DNA from: Candidatus Gastranaerophilales bacterium
GTDB taxonomy: Bacteria; Cyanobacteriota; Vampirovibrionia; Gastranaerophilales; Gastranaerophilaceae
Direction: 5' to 3'
DNA length: 64,000 bases
Assembly: GCA_944326555.1 (NCBI GenBank)
Contig: CALVEK010000008.1
Span: forward strand, 23,599 to 87,598
In this document: in pieces, positions 7,638 to 17,041 of the stretch
How positions within the stretch are numbered: the first letter of the stretch is position 1
Layout: every line of letters starts with the position of its first letter
Notes under the pieces: generated by a model
Databases searched by the model: none
What the model was told of the DNA's origin: nothing
The model's input: the letters and a program-made list of their open reading frames with translations, nothing else
Program-made: the position numbers and the translations under genes

Positions 7638-9023
7638 ATGCTAGAATTTGACTACAGGAATGTCACGGCCGAAATTCTTGGCGAAGAAAACGGTTTGAAT
7701 ATTGCAGAAGAGTTTGACCGTTATAATGACAAAATTGCCAGAATTATCAACGATTTGAATTCAAAAAAAGACAAACCCGGTCAATGGCTTCAGTGGATGA
7801 ATCTCGGATACAACGAAGAAACTGTGTGGCTTGTTAAAGAATATGCCGCAATGGTTAAGGATAGATTTGAAAATGTTTTGGTTTTGGGTATAGGCGGCTC
7901 TGCTCTCGGAGGAAATGCCGTTTGTGAAGCTCTTTTGAAACCTTATTGGAATTTACTTACCCCAGAACAAAGGGAAAATCTGCCAAGAATATTTTTTCTG
8001 GATAATATAGATCCTGATCAAATAAACGGCCTACTTGAAATTCTTGATTTGAAAAAGACACTGGTTAATGTAATAACGAAGTCAGGTTCCACAGCAGAAA
8101 CAATGTCTCAATTTATGATTATAAAGCAAAAGCTGGAAGAAGAACTTGGTGAAAACTATAGAAGAAATATAGTCGCAACAACAGACCAAAATGTTGGCAT
8201 ACTAAGACAAATTTCAAATGAAGAAGGTTACAAAACTTTTGCTGTGCCTGATGATGTTGGCGGACGTTTTTCTGTATTTTCGGCAGTAGGCTTACTTCCG
8301 TTCGCTCTTGTTGGGATAAACATTGAAGAATTAATGCAAGGCGTCAAAGATATGGATCTTGCACTCAAAAATACTGATATAAGACACAACATAGCAGCCC
8401 AAAATGCTCTGATACATTACCTAATGGATACACAAAAGGGCAAAAAACTTACAGTTATGATGCCATATTCGAGTAGATTAAAATATATAGCAGACTGGTT
8501 TGTTCAACTTTGGGCAGAAAGTCTTGGAAAGAATGAAAATCTTAACGGAGAAAAAGTTAACATCGGGCAAACACCAATCAAAGCGCTAGGCGCAACAGAT
8601 CAGCATTCACAAATACAACTGTACAACGAAGGACCAAATGATAAAATAATAAACTTCATAAGAGTTAAAAACTTTGATACAACATTAGAAATCCCACAAA
8701 TTTTTGAATTTACGGGAATAGGCTATCTTGGAGGCAAAACAATAAACAACCTCATTAATGCCGAAGCTGATTCAACAAAAGTTGCGCTTGTTGATTACCA
8801 ACGCCCAAATGTATCTATAATTCTTGATAAGGTTGATGCGTATAATGTCGGTCAGCTATTATATATGTTCGAAATTCAAACAGCTATCACTGGAGAATTG
8901 TACAATATAAACACCTATAATCAGCCTGGGGTAGAACAGGCCAAAAACTACACCTATGCATTGATGGGCAGAGCAGGTTATGAAGAATCTGCTGAAACTT
9001 TAAAGCAAAAAATGTCTTTGTAG
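7638..9023 (+). CDS. pgi: Glucose-6-phosphate isomerase
   Basis: This enzyme interconverts glucose 6-phosphate and fructose 6-phosphate in the cytoplasm, for glycolysis and gluconeogenesis. The 461-residue length fits the short bacterial form. The first sugar isomerase domain shows G-I-G-G-S-A-L-G-G near residue 79 and the phosphate-binding S-G-S-T-A-E-T. The second carries G-A-T-D-Q-H-S-Q, with the conserved His. A strong AGAGGAGA ribosome binding site sits 5 bases before the ATG. It stands alone between a divergent surface-type gene and a coiled-coil gene. Confidence 0.95.
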   Translation: MLEFDYRNVTAEILGEENGLNIAEEFDRYNDKIARIINDLNSKKDKPGQWLQWMNLGYNEETVWLVKEYAAMVKDRFENVLVLGIGGSALGGNAVCEALLKPYWNLLTPEQRENLPRIFFLDNIDPDQINGLLEILDLKKTLVNVITKSGSTAETMSQFMIIKQKLEEELGENYRRNIVATTDQNVGILRQISNEEGYKTFAVPDDVGGRFSVFSAVGLLPFALVGINIEELMQGVKDMDLALKNTDIRHNIAAQNALIHYLMDTQKGKKLTVMMPYSSRLKYIADWFVQLWAESLGKNENLNGEKVNIGQTPIKALGATDQHSQIQLYNEGPNDKIINFIRVKNFDTTLEIPQIFEFTGIGYLGGKTINNLINAEADSTKVALVDYQRPNVSIILDKVDAYNVGQLLYMFEIQTAITGELYNINTYNQPGVEQAKNYTYALMGRAGYEESAETLKQKMSL

Positions 9024-9116
9024 CAGGACATGTTACATAAAGTTACATATTTATACATGCAACTTTGTATTTGCTAAAATATAGTTTGGAGCTTTTTAAT
9101 TAGAGAGTAGTCTTCT

Positions 9117-11693
9117 ATGTCAGAAATGAATAATATCGAAATAATACAAAACAAACTTGATGCACTAGTTGAAAAAATAATTCAAAAAGAAAATTCAGAC
9201 GAGAATTTTCGTATCACCTATGCCCAGATCCTTGAAAAAATAAACACAAAAATGGATGTTTTCTCAAGTGATGAAAACTTGGAAAAGTTAGGGCTATTAT
9301 CGCTTGAAATTAGAAAATTAATAACAGACAGACAAGATGTAGTTGACAGTAAATTCTCTGCAATAAAAGGAGAGTTTGATAATCTTAATGAAATACTCTC
9401 CGGCTTTTTAAAAACTCCTGAGCTACTTGCTGCATATGAAAAAATACAAGATCAAATGAATGCTTTTGAAGAAGGGCAAGAAAAACAAAAAGAGCTTTTT
9501 AATTCGATAATAAACAATATCAATTTGAATGAAACAAACGATACAATAAGAATGAATTTTGCTATCGTTAAAGAACAAAACAGTATAATCAATGAAACTG
9601 TTAATAAGCAAATTAACAGCATTAATGCTCTCAATGAGTTTTCTCAAGAAGCAAATAAGAAATCCCTTGAAGATTTAAACACAATAATATTTACACTTAA
9701 AGAATTTGAAGAATCACTTAACGACGATGTTGCAGAAATAAAAGACTTTGTTACAGAAAAAGTTGACACTATAATATCAAAAATTCATGAAACAGATTCA
9801 TACATAGATGTTCTTAATAATAACCTTACAACTCTTGTTCAAGTTGTGGGTAATCTTTTTGATGACGAAGATTTTGTTGAATTAAAATCAGATGTTGGAG
9901 ATATTCTTGCAAAAACAGCTTTCTTATCAGAAACGCTTAAAACACTTGCAACAAAAGATGAATTCCTCGAAAATACGACTAAAAACAAAGAAGAAATAAA
10001 GCAATATAACAAGGAACTTTTAACAGAACTTGAACAAAAAATTATTCAAAAACTTGATTTTAGTGATTTACAAGATGTAAAAGAATATACGGAAAAAATG
10101 TTCTTCCAAGGAACTGAAGTACTAAAGGAAGAAATCTGGTCAATAAAAGATACTATTAGTGAAGTTAAGGAAAATGCTCTTTCAAAAGAATGTTTTTCAC
10201 AAAAAATTGTTGAAATAAAGGATGAATTAAGAGAAACTTTAACAGAAGATATCATCGATACCATTTCAACAGAAAGTGTTGCAGCAGCAAATCAAACAGA
10301 ACAACTTACAGAAGAAGTAAAAAAAGTATCAGAATCACTAGATAACATAAAATCAGATATACCGGAAAAGATATCAAAAGAATTAGATAATATCAAAAAA
10401 GACATACCGGAGAAAATATCAAATACCATAGAAGATCTTAGACAAGATTTATCTGATATTATTTTAAATGAACAAAATGAGCAGATAAATACAGCTCTTA
10501 GCAACCTTCAAAATAAATTTGTAACTCAGCTGGTACAGATAGCAGAAAATATTTCATTCGATGAAGAAGTTAATGAAATTAATGAAAACATCTTTAACGT
10601 CTCAGATGAAATAAAGGAAAAAATATCCTCTGACATTTCTGACATAAGAGCAGAAATGCAGAATCTAAAAAATGTCTCAAGCACAACGGAAGATAACATA
10701 ATAAAAATGCTTGAGGATCTTAATTCGGCAGTGCAATCTGACATTAACAAAGATTTAAAAGCGCTATTATCCGGATTCAAACTTCTAACAAGCGGACTAA
10801 AGGAAGAAAAAGATTATGTATACACTCTTCCCGATATTGAAGCAGATTTATCTAAAATCAGAGTCGACTTGAGTAATCTGCAAAAAGCAGTAAATAACAG
10901 TGAAGAAGAAAATTCTCAGAGTGTTTCTGAAATAACAACCAAAATTGCAGGTGTAAAAGATGCAATTGAAAAACTTGAAAAGAATCCGATAAATACAGAA
11001 ATTGCCGAGGTCAAATCACTGTTTGATACCTTAAATGAAGACATATCAAGCATAAGTAAGCGTACAAATAAATTGATTTTAGCTTCTGACGAAGTAAATA
11101 AAACTCTGAGATTTAACATAGAAAACTTTTCAAAATTAATTAGCAGTTTTGAAAAGCAAAGTATGGAATTCTACAATTCCGCATTTGTAAATAATCTTGA
11201 TATAAAAATTGATAATATTACACAGATTGTATCAGCACTTATACAATCTAATAAAGTTATAAATGAAGCATTTGTCTATCTGGCAGAATGGATTGACTCT
11301 GCGAGTGATTCTTTTGATGAACTAAAAGCAGATATGACAAAAGTTAAAAAATCAATTCTTAAAGAAGAAGATGATTCAATACAAAAACTTGAAGAAAAAA
11401 TAACAGATTTCGGTTCAAAAATCGATGCACAAAATTCAAAAATTGAATCGATAAATAAGAAATTAGATAGTATTATTGAAACCCAAAACGAAACTAAAGA
11501 ACTCAAATCTTTAGTTGAATATGTTGCATCACAAGTTAGTGTAACTAACGAAAAAATTGTTGAAAATGACAAACTTGCTCAAAGAATAACAAATATAGAA
11601 AAACAACTCAAAAAAATCGAAAAAAATATCGCTATAATAACAGAATACATAGATGAAGATGAAGAAAACGACTTTGATATGGATGAAGAGTAA
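9117..11693 (+). CDS. Very long acidic coiled-coil protein
   Basis: The 858-residue protein consists almost wholly of Glu, Lys, Asp, Asn, Ile and Leu in heptad-like spacing, with no Cys-rich site, no membrane segment and no signal peptide. Near-repeats such as D-I-P-E-K-I-S (around 415 and 430) show internal duplication. The end is strongly acidic. Extended cytoplasmic coiled coils of this type can be structural, chromosome-associated or polar scaffolds. Nothing in the sequence picks one, and no SMC-type ATPase heads are present. The gene starts at ATG 9117, 93 bases after pgi, and appears to be transcribed alone. Confidence 0.75.
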   Translation: MSEMNNIEIIQNKLDALVEKIIQKENSDENFRITYAQILEKINTKMDVFSSDENLEKLGLLSLEIRKLITDRQDVVDSKFSAIKGEFDNLNEILSGFLKTPELLAAYEKIQDQMNAFEEGQEKQKELFNSIINNINLNETNDTIRMNFAIVKEQNSIINETVNKQINSINALNEFSQEANKKSLEDLNTIIFTLKEFEESLNDDVAEIKDFVTEKVDTIISKIHETDSYIDVLNNNLTTLVQVVGNLFDDEDFVELKSDVGDILAKTAFLSETLKTLATKDEFLENTTKNKEEIKQYNKELLTELEQKIIQKLDFSDLQDVKEYTEKMFFQGTEVLKEEIWSIKDTISEVKENALSKECFSQKIVEIKDELRETLTEDIIDTISTESVAAANQTEQLTEEVKKVSESLDNIKSDIPEKISKELDNIKKDIPEKISNTIEDLRQDLSDIILNEQNEQINTALSNLQNKFVTQLVQIAENISFDEEVNEINENIFNVSDEIKEKISSDISDIRAEMQNLKNVSSTTEDNIIKMLEDLNSAVQSDINKDLKALLSGFKLLTSGLKEEKDYVYTLPDIEADLSKIRVDLSNLQKAVNNSEEENSQSVSEITTKIAGVKDAIEKLEKNPINTEIAEVKSLFDTLNEDISSISKRTNKLILASDEVNKTLRFNIENFSKLISSFEKQSMEFYNSAFVNNLDIKIDNITQIVSALIQSNKVINEAFVYLAEWIDSASDSFDELKADMTKVKKSILKEEDDSIQKLEEKITDFGSKIDAQNSKIESINKKLDSIIETQNETKELKSLVEYVASQVSVTNEKIVENDKLAQRITNIEKQLKKIEKNIAIITEYIDEDEENDFDMDEE

Positions 11694-11732
11694 TCATCTC
11701 AAATATCTGCAGTCGTCATTAACAGTCGATTA

Positions 11733-11936
11733 TTAGTTGTTACTCAAAACCAACTTGAATGTTGCAAGATTTTTGATTGCAAACATTTTGTTTTTCATAT
11801 TTTGTTCTTCATTTATTTTAAAAATTCTTATTATACGCTGAATTTCTGCGAGATTTTTTCTATCAGAAATATCATAAACATTATTTATCGGATCAGATAC
11901 AACACCCATAATTGTGTTTAGTTCATGTTCTTTCAT
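11733..11936 (-). CDS. Small hypothetical protein
   Basis: A 67-residue basic protein with no recognised domain. A GAGGA site lies about ten bases before the ATG, which supports it as real. It is convergent with the coiled-coil gene and 39 bases from it. The sequence is helical in character and lacks a membrane segment. Confidence 0.5.
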   Translation of the reverse strand: MKEHELNTIMGVVSDPINNVYDISDRKNLAEIQRIIRIFKINEEQNMKNKMFAIKNLATFKLVLSNN

Positions 11937-12138
11937 AAAATTTCGTCCTCTAAAACTCTATATTTTTATAAAGTGATTTGAGAAATCAAAATTGCTTTTT
12001 TGATAATAAATTGTTAAGAAATATATACATATTATATACATAGTCTTAAAAAACACAGATATACTTGAAATAGAGGATAAAGATACAGAATAAACATATA
12101 TAATAAAAGATATACTAAAATGATATAAGGAGAAAGAG

Positions 12139-12393
12139 ATGTTACCCATAGTTACAGAAGAACACGCATCACTTGCGTTCGCAGAAATATTTCAGGATGT
12201 ACATGGATGGCGAAAAAAAATGATACATTACATAAAAGATGAAAATCCGGAAATAAACAGTGCGATTATAGAAGCAGCTAACAATACAGAACTCGACCCC
12301 AAGGCTGTGGCTCTGGGTGCGTATATGACATACATTCTTCTTGAAATGGCAGCAAAAGATGACGAGAGAGTAAACTACGACGTAGAAGATTAG
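12139..12393 (+). CDS. Small acidic hypothetical protein
   Basis: An 84-residue acidic, helical protein preceded by AAGGAGAAAGAG, a strong ribosome binding site. Its stop codon touches the end of the convergent gene at 12394, leaving no intergenic space. No family recognised. Residues 48-72 form an amphipathic or partly hydrophobic helix (A-V-A-L-G-A-Y-M-T-Y-I-L-L). Confidence 0.6.
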   Translation: MLPIVTEEHASLAFAEIFQDVHGWRKKMIHYIKDENPEINSAIIEAANNTELDPKAVALGAYMTYILLEMAAKDDERVNYDVED

Positions 12394-12747
12394 TTAATCT
12401 ATAATTTTAATCTTAAAGTTTTGAACACTTTCTTTATTCAAAAGTTTTTTTTGATTAGAGAGAGTGTTTTTTATAGAAAAAATCCATCCGTTTCTTGGAT
12501 TAACAAACAGAAAAAAAGCAGCCTGACTTTCCAACAATTTTTGGCGATTATCAATCAACAATTCACCCTTGTCGGAAAGTTCAAAAACAGTAAATGACAA
12601 AGGATTAGACAGATTGCTATCAACAAAAGCATCATATCTTGTATTTCTAAGTTTTGTTGTATCTCTAATTAAAGGCTGGTCCTTAAAAGATGTACACCAA
12701 TGATACAACCTTGTAATAATATCATCTTGATTGCTGTTTTGACTCAT
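12394..12747 (-). CDS. Hypothetical protein coupled to the GGDEF gene
   Basis: The 117-residue protein begins inside the 3' end of the GGDEF/HD-GYP gene (26-base overlap in another frame), so it is almost certainly co-translated with it. It looks like a small alpha/beta domain: aromatic residues in the N-terminal third, then beta strands such as F-F-L-F-V-N. I do not recognise the fold. The overlap suggests a partner or regulator of the c-di-GMP enzyme. Confidence 0.6.
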   Translation of the reverse strand: MSQNSNQDDIITRLYHWCTSFKDQPLIRDTTKLRNTRYDAFVDSNLSNPLSFTVFELSDKGELLIDNRQKLLESQAAFFLFVNPRNGWIFSIKNTLSNQKKLLNKESVQNFKIKIID

Positions 12748-14641
12748 TCATCATATCCACAAATTGTTCAACTAACTTTTCATTCCATTTTTTGCCTGAT
12801 TCCAGCTTGATAATTTCTATAGCCTCATCGGAAGATCGAGCAACTCTATAAGGTCTATTTTGCGTCAATGCAAAATATGCATCGATAAGCAGAATTATTT
12901 GAGAAGATACAGGAATGCTATCACCACTCAATTTGTTTGGATAGCCTGTGCCATCCCAGTTTTCATGATGTGCTTCAATAATCGGCACTATATCAGCAAT
13001 AGAAGTAATCGGCTGTAGAATCTTTCTTGCGGCAATTAGAGGATGTTCCTCAATCTTATGTTTTTCTTCATCAGAAAGAGGCTCTTTTTTGTTAAGAATA
13101 TCATCCGGAATCATCAACTTACCAATGTCATACAATAACATTGCTATTTTTAGTTTATCAATATCTTCTTTTGATAGTTCCATTTTCCTAGCCAAGTCTA
13201 TTGCCATGGAAACCTTTGCCTTAGTTATACCTCTTTTGTAGTGGTTGTTATAAGTTTGAGCAAGAGTATCAGCCACAGAGAATAGTGTTGATTTTGTCTC
13301 AACAGTATTTATCGCTTTTAATTTAGAGGTAATTTCTTTAGCAATTTTGTCAGGTATAGGAATTTTTTGCTTTGTTAAAATGTCCATAAAAGCACCGAAA
13401 GCTACTTCGTGCCACTCAGCCTCATCATCGACATTTTTAGCCAAAGTAACTCTGTTTCGTCCGTTAATTTTAGACTTATACATCGCCTGATCGGTCATAT
13501 CTAGCAATTCATCCAATTTTATTGAATGCTCGGGGAATGTACCAACGCCTACACTTGCGGTAATATGTCCTATAGTATCGAGTTCTTGAGCTTCAATTGC
13601 TGCTCTTATACGTTCTGCGGCAATCATTGCGCCCGAAGAATCAACCCCGGGTAAAAGAACAGAGAACTCTTCTCCCCCCAACCTTGCAGGAACATCGATA
13701 GAACGAGCATTTTTCTTAAGAATATCAGCAATAGTCCTTATAGCTAGGTCGCCAAAAAAGTGCCCATATGTATCATTAATCTTTTTAAGATAATCCAAAT
13801 CAAGACTGATAATTGAAAACGGTTGATGCAAACGCTGAGCACGTTCTGCTTCCTTTTGTAAAGCCTGATTAAAATAGCGTCTATTATACAGTTCTGTCAA
13901 CGAATCCGTAACAGCCTCTTTTTTAAGATTTTCAAAGAGATTAGCAATTGTAATAGCCATTTCTACTTGGTTGGCAAAAAGAGTCAAGAAATTGAGCTCT
14001 TTATCCGTAACTTCAGCCCTTGGAGAAAATACCATCATAACACCAAAAGGCTTATTTGAAGGAAACAGAGGAATACAGATAACATTTTTACTAACCCCAA
14101 GTTTATCAATAGCTTGAATATGTTCTTCTTTAAAATCATACAAAAGATTTGTTATAACTTTCATGTACTCATTAGAAAAGAGTATACTCTTTTCTTCAAT
14201 AGCACGAGTTATCAGCATTTTTGAATCATATTTTAAATGATATTCATGGATATCAATATTTTTTTCTCCAAGAAACTCTATCAATTTTTTTAAAATCGGG
14301 CTCTCTGAAAAAGCCTTGACCTTGTAATATTTACCCTTATCATCATCACATACTTGTAAAATGGTACTATTTATATATCCCATTTCTCCATGCAGAGAAT
14401 TAACAAGTTTTTGCAATACAGTAGACAATGGTTCAGACGAATTCATCAACTCCCAAACATGTTTCAAGGTTAAAAATGCTTTGTTAGCTTGATCCAACTC
14501 CTGTGTTCTTTGGACAATTTCTTTTTCCAAAGCAAGATTTCGTTCATATATTTCAATAAACTCTTTTTTGTTGCTTGAAATACTGTATTCAATTTCATTT
14601 ACTTTTTGGGTATATTCTCTGATTTTCTTAAAAAGATCCAT
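12722..14641 (-). CDS. GAF-GGDEF-HD-GYP c-di-GMP signalling protein, HD motif altered
   Basis: Numbering is from an in-frame TTG at 14650; the preferred start is ATG 14641 (residue 4). An N-terminal coiled coil (10-60) is followed by a GAF-like domain (65-240), a GGDEF domain with intact G-G-E-E-F (325-329) and an I-site R-S-I-D five residues before it, then an HD-GYP domain. The GGDEF domain should make cyclic di-GMP with product inhibition. The HD-GYP domain keeps H-H-E-N-W-D-G-T-G-Y-P (561-571), but the metal-binding HD is Y-D (codon TAT at 13130-13132), so phosphodiesterase activity is doubtful. There is no membrane segment, so it acts in the cytoplasm. It is co-transcribed with the small gene at 12394. 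Confidence 0.88.
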   Translation of the reverse strand: MDLFKKIREYTQKVNEIEYSISSNKKEFIEIYERNLALEKEIVQRTQELDQANKAFLTLKHVWELMNSSEPLSTVLQKLVNSLHGEMGYINSTILQVCDDDKGKYYKVKAFSESPILKKLIEFLGEKNIDIHEYHLKYDSKMLITRAIEEKSILFSNEYMKVITNLLYDFKEEHIQAIDKLGVSKNVICIPLFPSNKPFGVMMVFSPRAEVTDKELNFLTLFANQVEMAITIANLFENLKKEAVTDSLTELYNRRYFNQALQKEAERAQRLHQPFSIISLDLDYLKKINDTYGHFFGDLAIRTIADILKKNARSIDVPARLGGEEFSVLLPGVDSSGAMIAAERIRAAIEAQELDTIGHITASVGVGTFPEHSIKLDELLDMTDQAMYKSKINGRNRVTLAKNVDDEAEWHEVAFGAFMDILTKQKIPIPDKIAKEITSKLKAINTVETKSTLFSVADTLAQTYNNHYKRGITKAKVSMAIDLARKMELSKEDIDKLKIAMLLYDIGKLMIPDDILNKKEPLSDEEKHKIEEHPLIAARKILQPITSIADIVPIIEAHHENWDGTGYPNKLSGDSIPVSSQIILLIDAYFALTQNRPYRVARSSDEAIEIIKLESGKKWNEKLVEQFVDMMNESKQQSR

Positions 14642-14696
14642 TATTACCAAATCAATCGAGTTACATGTACAATAATGTGGATATTATACTACGTTT

Positions 14697-15767
14697 TTAT
14701 GCTAAATGTAAGATATTTTTTAAGAGATTTATAAGTTCAACAGGCTGTACCAAAGAGCAGCACTTGTTTTTGTTCGTTTTTAAACGGCAATTTTTCTTTA
14801 AACAAGGCCTGCAGTCAAGTTCAGGAGCCAGTACATAGCAATTCTCACCAAACGGAGCACTTCTTTTTTCAGCAGTAGCTGAGAAAAGAGTAATAACAGA
14901 AGGTTTTGAAACAGCCCAAGCAATATGGGCACTGCCTGAGTCAGGAGAAATAACGACATCAGCTCTTCTAAAAACCTCGGCTAGCTCTTTCAGATTTGTT
15001 TTTCCAGTAAGTATAAGAGGATTTTCGCAACCAGTCCCATCCAAAATTCGCTCAATCAATGGTAAATCAGACTCAACACCAGTAAAAACAATATTAACCT
15101 TCCCGCTTAGCCAGCTTATTACTTCGCTCCAATAAGACTCATTCCAATGCTTATTTTCCCATGTAGTCGACGGAGAAATAACCACTGTTTTTTTTGAAAA
15201 ATCAAGACCTTGCATAAGTTCAGTAATTTTCTGCTTAATTTCATCAGAAGATTCAGCTAATATGAGTTTAAAATCCGACACGTCAGCCCCAATATGCTGA
15301 GCAAATTCAAGATTTCTTTTAACGACATGGTAATACGGGTCAAACAACTTATGAGATTCAGGATAAATCTCATTTGAAAAGAGACTATAAAATTCTCTGC
15401 CACCCGTTAAAGTAATTTTCCTTTTTATATTTAAAAAAGGCAATATACAGGCGCTTTTAAAAAGCTGCTGAGTATCTAATACAACATCGTATTCTTGCTT
15501 ATTAATTTCACTAACTATGTTAAAAAAATCCTTAAAATTTTGAAAAGAAAAGAGTCCTCTTTTTTTCCACTCTTTTTTGGGTATAACATAGCAAAAATCA
15601 ATAAGGGGATTATCCTTTATAAATAATTGAGCCTTGTCCTCTACTACCCAACCTATTTTACAATCAGGATAAGTCTTTTTTATTGCATAAGCAACGGGCA
15701 AAGTATGAATAGCATCACCCAAAGCGCTCAATCTAAGTATTAAAACTTTTTTTATATCCTGTTTCAC
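14697..15767 (-). CDS. Heptosyltransferase-family (GT9) glycosyltransferase
   Basis: The 356-residue protein belongs to the family that adds heptose from ADP-heptose to the LPS core. It starts K-V-L-I-L-R-L-S-A-L-G-D-A-I-H-T-L-P, the GT9 signature with the catalytic-site Asp. The C-terminal half has I-S-P-D-S-G-S-A-H-I-A-W-A, the nucleotide-sugar binding motif. A Cys-rich tail (C-R-P-C, N-C, C-C) is common in WaaC/WaaF relatives. The start codon is GTG. This implies an outer membrane with LPS or a related glycolipid. The sugar and acceptor are not determined, so no symbol is given. Confidence 0.85.
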   Translation of the reverse strand: MKQDIKKVLILRLSALGDAIHTLPVAYAIKKTYPDCKIGWVVEDKAQLFIKDNPLIDFCYVIPKKEWKKRGLFSFQNFKDFFNIVSEINKQEYDVVLDTQQLFKSACILPFLNIKRKITLTGGREFYSLFSNEIYPESHKLFDPYYHVVKRNLEFAQHIGADVSDFKLILAESSDEIKQKITELMQGLDFSKKTVVISPSTTWENKHWNESYWSEVISWLSGKVNIVFTGVESDLPLIERILDGTGCENPLILTGKTNLKELAEVFRRADVVISPDSGSAHIAWAVSKPSVITLFSATAEKRSAPFGENCYVLAPELDCRPCLKKNCRLKTNKNKCCSLVQPVELINLLKNILHLA

Positions 15768-15862
15768 AGAAAAGATTATAACATTAAAAACAACCAGCGA
15801 TTTTAAAAATCCATACTAAAGATTTACTTTGTGTAATATATTTTACTTTTTTTGGTGGAGTC

Positions 15863-15889
15863 ATGAAATGTATAAATTTATTATTATAA
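15863..15889 (+). CDS. Possible 8-codon leader peptide
   Basis: GGTGGAG is followed 3 bases later by ATG and eight codons ending in three TTA Leu codons and TAA. Directly after the stop begins GGGGGTT (15890-15896), which can pair with AACCCCC at 15948-15954, just before the ribosome binding site of the next gene. The arrangement resembles a leader-peptide attenuator, but such a short ORF may be chance. Confidence 0.25.
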   Translation: MKCINLLL

Positions 15890-15966
15890 GGGGGTTGAAA
15901 ATCGTCGTAAAAATTATACGAAAATAATAAAAAAGGAAAATACTCAAAACCCCCAAAGGAAAATAT

Positions 15967-16227
15967 ATGAGCATCAGTAAAAAAGTCCTCAAGCTCCGAC
16001 AATCAATATTAAAAGCAAATACACAGCTTGATCAAATAAGAGAAAGCGGCTTGTTAGATACATCAGAAGAAACTAATATAAGATATAATAAAATTCTGCT
16101 TGAAAAAGCTATATACAAAAAAGAGTTAGACGAAGCAAAACAGCCGGTAATTCAACGACTTTTCAAAAAGATTGCCCAATCACACACACGAGACAAAAAA
16201 CTCATTTGTGATTATTTCAAACCCTAA
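15967..16227 (+). CDS. Small basic coiled-coil protein
   Basis: An 86-residue, Lys/Gln-rich, fully helical protein with an AAAGGA ribosome binding site. The first 60 residues have heptad-like hydrophobic spacing. No domain is recognised. The 199 bases upstream hold a possible leader peptide and a GGGGGTT/AACCCCC pairing that would partly occlude its translation start. It is convergent with tdk. Confidence 0.55.
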   Translation: MSISKKVLKLRQSILKANTQLDQIRESGLLDTSEETNIRYNKILLEKAIYKKELDEAKQPVIQRLFKKIAQSHTRDKKLICDYFKP

Positions 16228-16247
16228 AACAGAAATCAGGGATTATA

Positions 16248-16865
16248 TTACTTTTTAAAACTTAGGAGTCTGAAAGATTTTTTCTTATTTTCAGCCTCTC
16301 TATCAGGCAATTCATAACATTTTAGGCATCTTGCTTCATAAGTTTCATCTCCTCCAATCATAATAAGCGGAGAAGACTTATCAGCAGGAAAGCCGTTTAT
16401 AAGTCTTTGTGTTCTGGTTGCATGATCAGAACCGCATTTCATACAGACAGCAGTAAGTTTATCAACCTTATCAGCAAGACACAAAAGTTCAGGCATAGAG
16501 CCAAACGGCTCGCCTTTAAAATCCAAATCAAGACCTGAAGCTATAACTCTTTTTCCATGTTCTATTAATTTTCTTACTACAGAAACTATTTCTTCATCGA
16601 AAAACTGAATTTCATCTATCGCAATTACTTCATCATCCGGGCTTATAGAGGTCAAAATATCATGAGCACTTTTTACAGTAATAGCATCCAACCAAAGTCC
16701 GTTTCTTGATTCAATGTAATCACCTTTGGTTCTGGTATCCAATGCAGGCGAAATAACACGAACTTTCTTTTGTGCAATAATACATCTTTTTACGCGTCTT
16801 AAAAGCTCTTCTGTCTTACCACAACTCATTGGGCCTGTGATTATTTCAAAACTGTAACCCATCAT
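16248..16865 (-). CDS. tdk: Thymidine kinase
   Basis: This cytoplasmic salvage enzyme phosphorylates thymidine with ATP. The 205-residue protein has the P-loop G-P-M-S-C-G-K-T near its N-terminus, the Walker-B-like I-D-E-I-Q-F-F-D, and a C-terminal zinc ribbon with C-M-K-C and C-L-K-C plus the lasso region. I chose ATG 16865, which has AAGGA at proper spacing. An in-frame GTG at 16895 would add ten residues but lacks a ribosome binding site. It is a type II (bacterial/eukaryal cytosolic) thymidine kinase. Confidence 0.93.
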   Translation of the reverse strand: MMGYSFEIITGPMSCGKTEELLRRVKRCIIAQKKVRVISPALDTRTKGDYIESRNGLWLDAITVKSAHDILTSISPDDEVIAIDEIQFFDEEIVSVVRKLIEHGKRVIASGLDLDFKGEPFGSMPELLCLADKVDKLTAVCMKCGSDHATRTQRLINGFPADKSSPLIMIGGDETYEARCLKCYELPDREAENKKKSFRLLSFKK

Positions 16866-17041
16866 AAAAACAAATCCTTTTTCAAAATCCCTCACAGCTT
16901 ACAACTTCATGTAAGCAATTTTTTTCATGACATTCTTCCTCTTATTATATGATAAATGTTTTTAATATAAATTTCAAAAATGTAAATTTAAAGAATTTTA
17001 ACTAAATAGCCCGAGAATAAAGCCTGTGTTAATATATAGCC

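Noticed and set aside
16866..16895. GTG start of thymidine kinase at 16895
   Set aside because: ATG 16865 has AAGGA at proper distance and the P-loop then starts at the usual distance from the N-terminus.
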